This document shows, one piece after another, positions 6,365-8,398 of a stretch of DNA of 8,398 nucleotides. Below the pieces are notes generated by a model that saw only the letters and a list, made by a program, of their open reading frames with translations, had not been told where the DNA came from and searched no databases. Position 1 is the stretch's first letter. Each line of letters begins with the position of its first letter. The position numbers and the translations under genes are program-made. Source of the DNA: Alphaproteobacteria bacterium (GTDB lineage: Bacteria; Pseudomonadota; Alphaproteobacteria; CBDBCS01; JAHZLG01); NCBI GenBank assembly GCA_022599995.1, contig JAHZLG010000219.1:1-8398 (forward strand). Reading direction: 5' to 3'.

Positions 6365-7600
6365 CTACCCTCCTAGGGCAGGGCTGAACGGAAACTGGGA
6401 AAGTCGCTCAAAGCCGTCTTCGGTGATAAGCACCTGCTCTTCCAGCTTCACGGCCTCCACATCGTGGGTGTCGCATATCAGGCTTTCGATGCAGACCACC
6501 ATGCCGGGGACATAGACCCCATCATCCTGCTTGCCCTCGGCATCGATGGGATAGCAAATATAGGGAGCCTCAACCGCCAAGCCTATGCCGTGGGCAATGC
6601 CAGCGTAGCGGTTCTTCACGTAGCGATCGGGCAAGACGTAGGCCTTTTCGCTGAATTCTTTGTAGCGCAACCCCGGCCGCAGCAGGTTCATGTTGTGCTC
6701 CAGTTGCTCGCGGGCGAGGGCAAACACCGTGCGTTGCGCGCCACTGGGCTTGGCATTACAGATCAACGAGCGGGAAATATCTGCTTCATAGCCATAGGGG
6801 CCTATCACGTCGGTGTCATAGGATACCATGTCGCCGGTTTGGATGGGCTTGAAGCTTGTTTCCTGAAGCCACGGGCGCGTGCGTTGGCCACTGGTCAGGA
6901 GTCGGGTTTCTATCCACTCGCCCCCTGCGGCGATCATCTCTTGGTGGAGGTGCGCCCATAGGGCATTTTCGGTAATGCCGGGGACGATTCGTGCTTCCAT
7001 GGTGATAAGGGCTGCCTCGCACGCGCGAAGAGCCACGCGGATGGCGGCGATCTCGTCGGGGGTTTTCACGGCACGCGCCAGCTCGGCGATGCGCATGCCG
7101 TCTTCAATCACAATGCCCGCCTCAGTGAGGGCACGAAAGAGGGGCATGTTCCCTCGATCGACCCCGAGGCGCAGGCCGCCATCGTGTTGCCGCATCACAT
7201 CTTGCAACAACCGAGCGAAGGCTGTGCTTTGGTTAGGCACTTCATGGCCGCCACTGGCGTGCTCTAAGGCGAAGGCGGGATGCCATGTCGCAACGGTCGG
7301 ATGCGCACGGCCTCCTTTCCCATGACTCAACGTGCCGAACTGGCGAGGCTGAAACAGGGTGCACCCGCCCTCGGGGGGCACAAAGACGCAGTGCTCGAAT
7401 CGCCGGAACCCGCGCACCGGGTGAGGGGCAACCTCGGTTGCATAACGAATGTTTATCGGATCGAAGAACAGGCACCCAGCAAGATTGTGGGCACGGATTG
7501 TTTCTTGAAGCTGTGCCAGCCTGGCCTTGCTCATGCGCTCGACATCGACACCCCCTTCGACGGGATAGCGATGCGGATCAAACCCGCGGGCCAACATCAT
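6365..7600 (-). CDS. Diverged DddP-like M24 paralogue, catalytic-base position altered
   Basis: A 411-residue M24 protein alignable with its neighbour over the whole length, including the identical stretch GGEWIETRLLTSG (226-238). It keeps the six metal ligands: D262 and D264 in DTD, D274, H337 in HGIGLAVE, E372 in CIESL and E387 in KLEEQ. It differs where DddP and the neighbour have Asp six residues after this His: here the residue is V343, with E344 next to it. The N-terminal TDTSNMQVW motif is replaced by TEVAPHPVRGF. A metal-dependent activity is still plausible, but probably on another substrate. The two in-frame ATGs at 7598-7600 and 7595-7597 are the only early starts, since a TGA lies seven codons upstream. 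No Shine-Dalgarno sequence precedes them; instead there is a 14-bp repeat array. fliE is 116 bases upstream on the same strand. Confidence 0.85.
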   Translation of the reverse strand: MMLARGFDPHRYPVEGGVDVERMSKARLAQLQETIRAHNLAGCLFFDPINIRYATEVAPHPVRGFRRFEHCVFVPPEGGCTLFQPRQFGTLSHGKGGRAHPTVATWHPAFALEHASGGHEVPNQSTAFARLLQDVMRQHDGGLRLGVDRGNMPLFRALTEAGIVIEDGMRIAELARAVKTPDEIAAIRVALRACEAALITMEARIVPGITENALWAHLHQEMIAAGGEWIETRLLTSGQRTRPWLQETSFKPIQTGDMVSYDTDVIGPYGYEADISRSLICNAKPSGAQRTVFALAREQLEHNMNLLRPGLRYKEFSEKAYVLPDRYVKNRYAGIAHGIGLAVEAPYICYPIDAEGKQDDGVYVPGMVVCIESLICDTHDVEAVKLEEQVLITEDGFERLSQFPFSPALGG

Positions 7601-7653
7601 GGGGTCGAGCTCATGGGGTCAAGGTCATGGCGTCAAGGTCATGGGGTCGAGTG
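7598..7653 (-). repeat. Four 14-bp tandem repeats at the upstream M24 start codon
   Basis: Four exact-period units lie at 7598-7611, 7612-7625, 7626-7639 and 7640-7653. Read on the minus strand each ends in CCATG (consensus CTYGACCCCATG); the last ATG is the start codon of the upstream M24 gene. Minus-strand translation from the other three ATGs gives three 5-codon ORFs (MTLTP at 7625-7642, MTLTP at 7611-7628, MSSTP at 7597-7614). Each TGA overlaps the next ATG as ATGA. Confidence 0.85.
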
Positions 7654-7692
7654 CTTAAGGACGGCGAGGAATACGATGACCCGCACGGAAAC

Positions 7693-7738
7693 GCAGAGGC
7701 AACACGGGGTCTGCCCTTACAGGGGCATGCGGATTATC
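7693..7738. repeat. Direct repeat flanking fliE, copy 1 (3' end of fliE and just beyond)
   Basis: This 46-base stretch covers the last fliE codons, its stop and the 24 bases after it. It aligns without gaps to 8155-8200: 21 of 24 positions match in the outer part (GAGGCAA...CGGGGTCTGCCC), 3 of 11 in the middle, and 10 of 11 in the inner part (TGCGGATYATC). Confidence 0.55.
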
Positions 7739-8046
7739 TCTTGGTAAGCCGACACGATTCGATCGCGAAAGGCAACGATCGTGTTTAATTTATGCTCGGC
7801 ATTGAGGAGGGCTGGCACTAGCTCTGTCATTTCGACTTCTCCCCGCAATGCGCCGTAGCTCAGGTCTTCGGCGGTACGGTTGTCGTCGATGGCTTTTTGC
7901 GTGAACCCTTGCACGGTTTCCAGAAAGGGGCTCACGATTGCTGGTTCGGGGCCAAAGTCACTGTCGCGATAGCCGGTTTCGGCTGTTTGCGATTGCACCA
8001 CGCGGTTATAGGCTTGGGCGGCGTTATAGGAATCTACGGTCGGCAT
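7717..8046 (-). CDS. fliE: Flagellar hook-basal body protein FliE
   Basis: A 109-residue protein of normal FliE length. The C-terminal half carries the family pattern: the ExxELVPALLNAEHKLNTIVAFRDRIVSAYQEIIRMPL region (about 72-109), ending in the typical AYQEIxRMP motif. The N-terminal half is variable. FliE forms the junction between the MS ring and the proximal rod in the flagellar basal body and is exported by the flagellar type III system, so no signal peptide is expected and none is seen. It usually sits next to flgB and flgC. Here the next 352 bases upstream hold no recognisable flgC, and downstream lies an unrelated M24 gene, so in this window it is isolated from other flagellar genes; a cluster may continue beyond the right edge. 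The start at 8044-8046 has no Shine-Dalgarno sequence in front. Alternative downstream starts would remove the variable N-terminus. Confidence 0.9.
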   Translation of the reverse strand: MPTVDSYNAAQAYNRVVQSQTAETGYRDSDFGPEPAIVSPFLETVQGFTQKAIDDNRTAEDLSYGALRGEVEMTELVPALLNAEHKLNTIVAFRDRIVSAYQEIIRMPL

Positions 8047-8398
8047 AACAAGACGTGAGGGTGGGAGAGACGAAGGTGCTAGACAGGCTAAGGTCGTGTC
8101 GGGTCGAGAAATGCCCAGCCTGCAGTGTTATGGGGCGATCGCATAACCCAACCAGCGGAGGCAATGCGGGGTCTGCCCATGATGGATGCTGCGGATCATC
8201 CTTATACTGAGTCGTGGCCTTGGGAAAAACAAGGACTAAGTCGACACCGCATGCGCAGACTACCTTTAGCCCTGCCCCTGCCCGGCCTCCCACTCTTTGC
8301 TCGTCTCCGACCCGTGTCCCTTACACGATAGCCCTTGCCCGAAAGAATTCCTTCTTTGCCAGCCTTGGTCATATCGTTGCCTTCGTTGCACATCTCAA
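8047..8398. other. 352-base region upstream of fliE with no supported gene
   Basis: Small minus-strand ORFs here (63 and 89 codons) look like chance frames: arginine-rich or mixed composition and no recognisable family. The region holds copy 2 of the fliE-flanking repeat (8155-8200), a possible but weak minus-strand -10 box (TATAAG, 8201-8206) with no good -35, and a 5-bp stem hairpin CGTGT-CCCTT-ACACG (8313-8327). The fliE promoter may lie here or beyond the window. Confidence 0.5.
8155..8200. repeat. Direct repeat flanking fliE, copy 2 (upstream of fliE)
   Basis: This is the partner of 7693-7738, in the same orientation 462 bases away, so the pair brackets fliE. It ends exactly where the possible -10 hexamer TATAAG (minus strand) begins. 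It does not encode a FliE-like C-terminus. Confidence 0.55.

Noticed and set aside
8201..8206. Promoter for fliE (minus-strand TATAAG)
   Set aside because: No acceptable -35 hexamer lies at 16-18 bases, and no sigma-54 GG-N10-GC pattern was found nearby. It is mentioned only as a weak candidate.

Overview
The window looks like an alphaproteobacterial chromosome segment of moderately high GC. Three things support this: a J-domain protein with the N-terminal Cys/His segment I associate with alphaproteobacteria, a flagellar FliE, and a glycosyltransferase of the lipopolysaccharide heptosyltransferase type (Gram-negative envelope). I cannot name the genus.

Layout: one gene runs on the + strand, a J-domain (DnaJ-like) co-chaperone at the left edge. 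It converges, with an 11-base gap, on a block of five minus-strand genes. In their direction of transcription (right to left) these are fliE, a first M24 'pita-bread' protein, a second M24 protein, a GT9 glycosyltransferase and an AMP-forming acyl-CoA synthetase. The gaps between the minus-strand genes are wide (about 116, 359, 224 and 60 bases), so only the last pair looks tightly linked. The leftmost 19 bases and rightmost 352 bases hold no gene I can support.

The two M24 proteins are paralogues whose nearest characterised relative appears to be DddP, the DMSP lyase built on a peptidase/creatinase fold. Both keep the six metal ligands. The downstream copy also keeps the Asp that corresponds, by position, to the proposed DddP catalytic base. 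The upstream copy has Val there. This suggests a duplicated pair with divergent function. An acyl-CoA synthetase two genes further on could activate a released acid such as acrylate, but that link is speculative and a glycosyltransferase gene sits between them.

The most unusual property is the density of short tandem repeats. Each gap around the M24 genes has its own unrelated array: 4 x 14 bp at the upstream M24 start, 3 x 29 bp between the M24 genes, and 5 x about 23 bp in an A-B-A-B-A order before the GT9 gene. In addition, three of the six proteins carry long low-complexity inserts, one encoded by a strong G-quadruplex-type repeat. The 14-bp array is especially curious: it lays out three overlapping 5-codon mini-ORFs, joined by ATGA stop/start overlaps, that lead directly into the M24 start codon.
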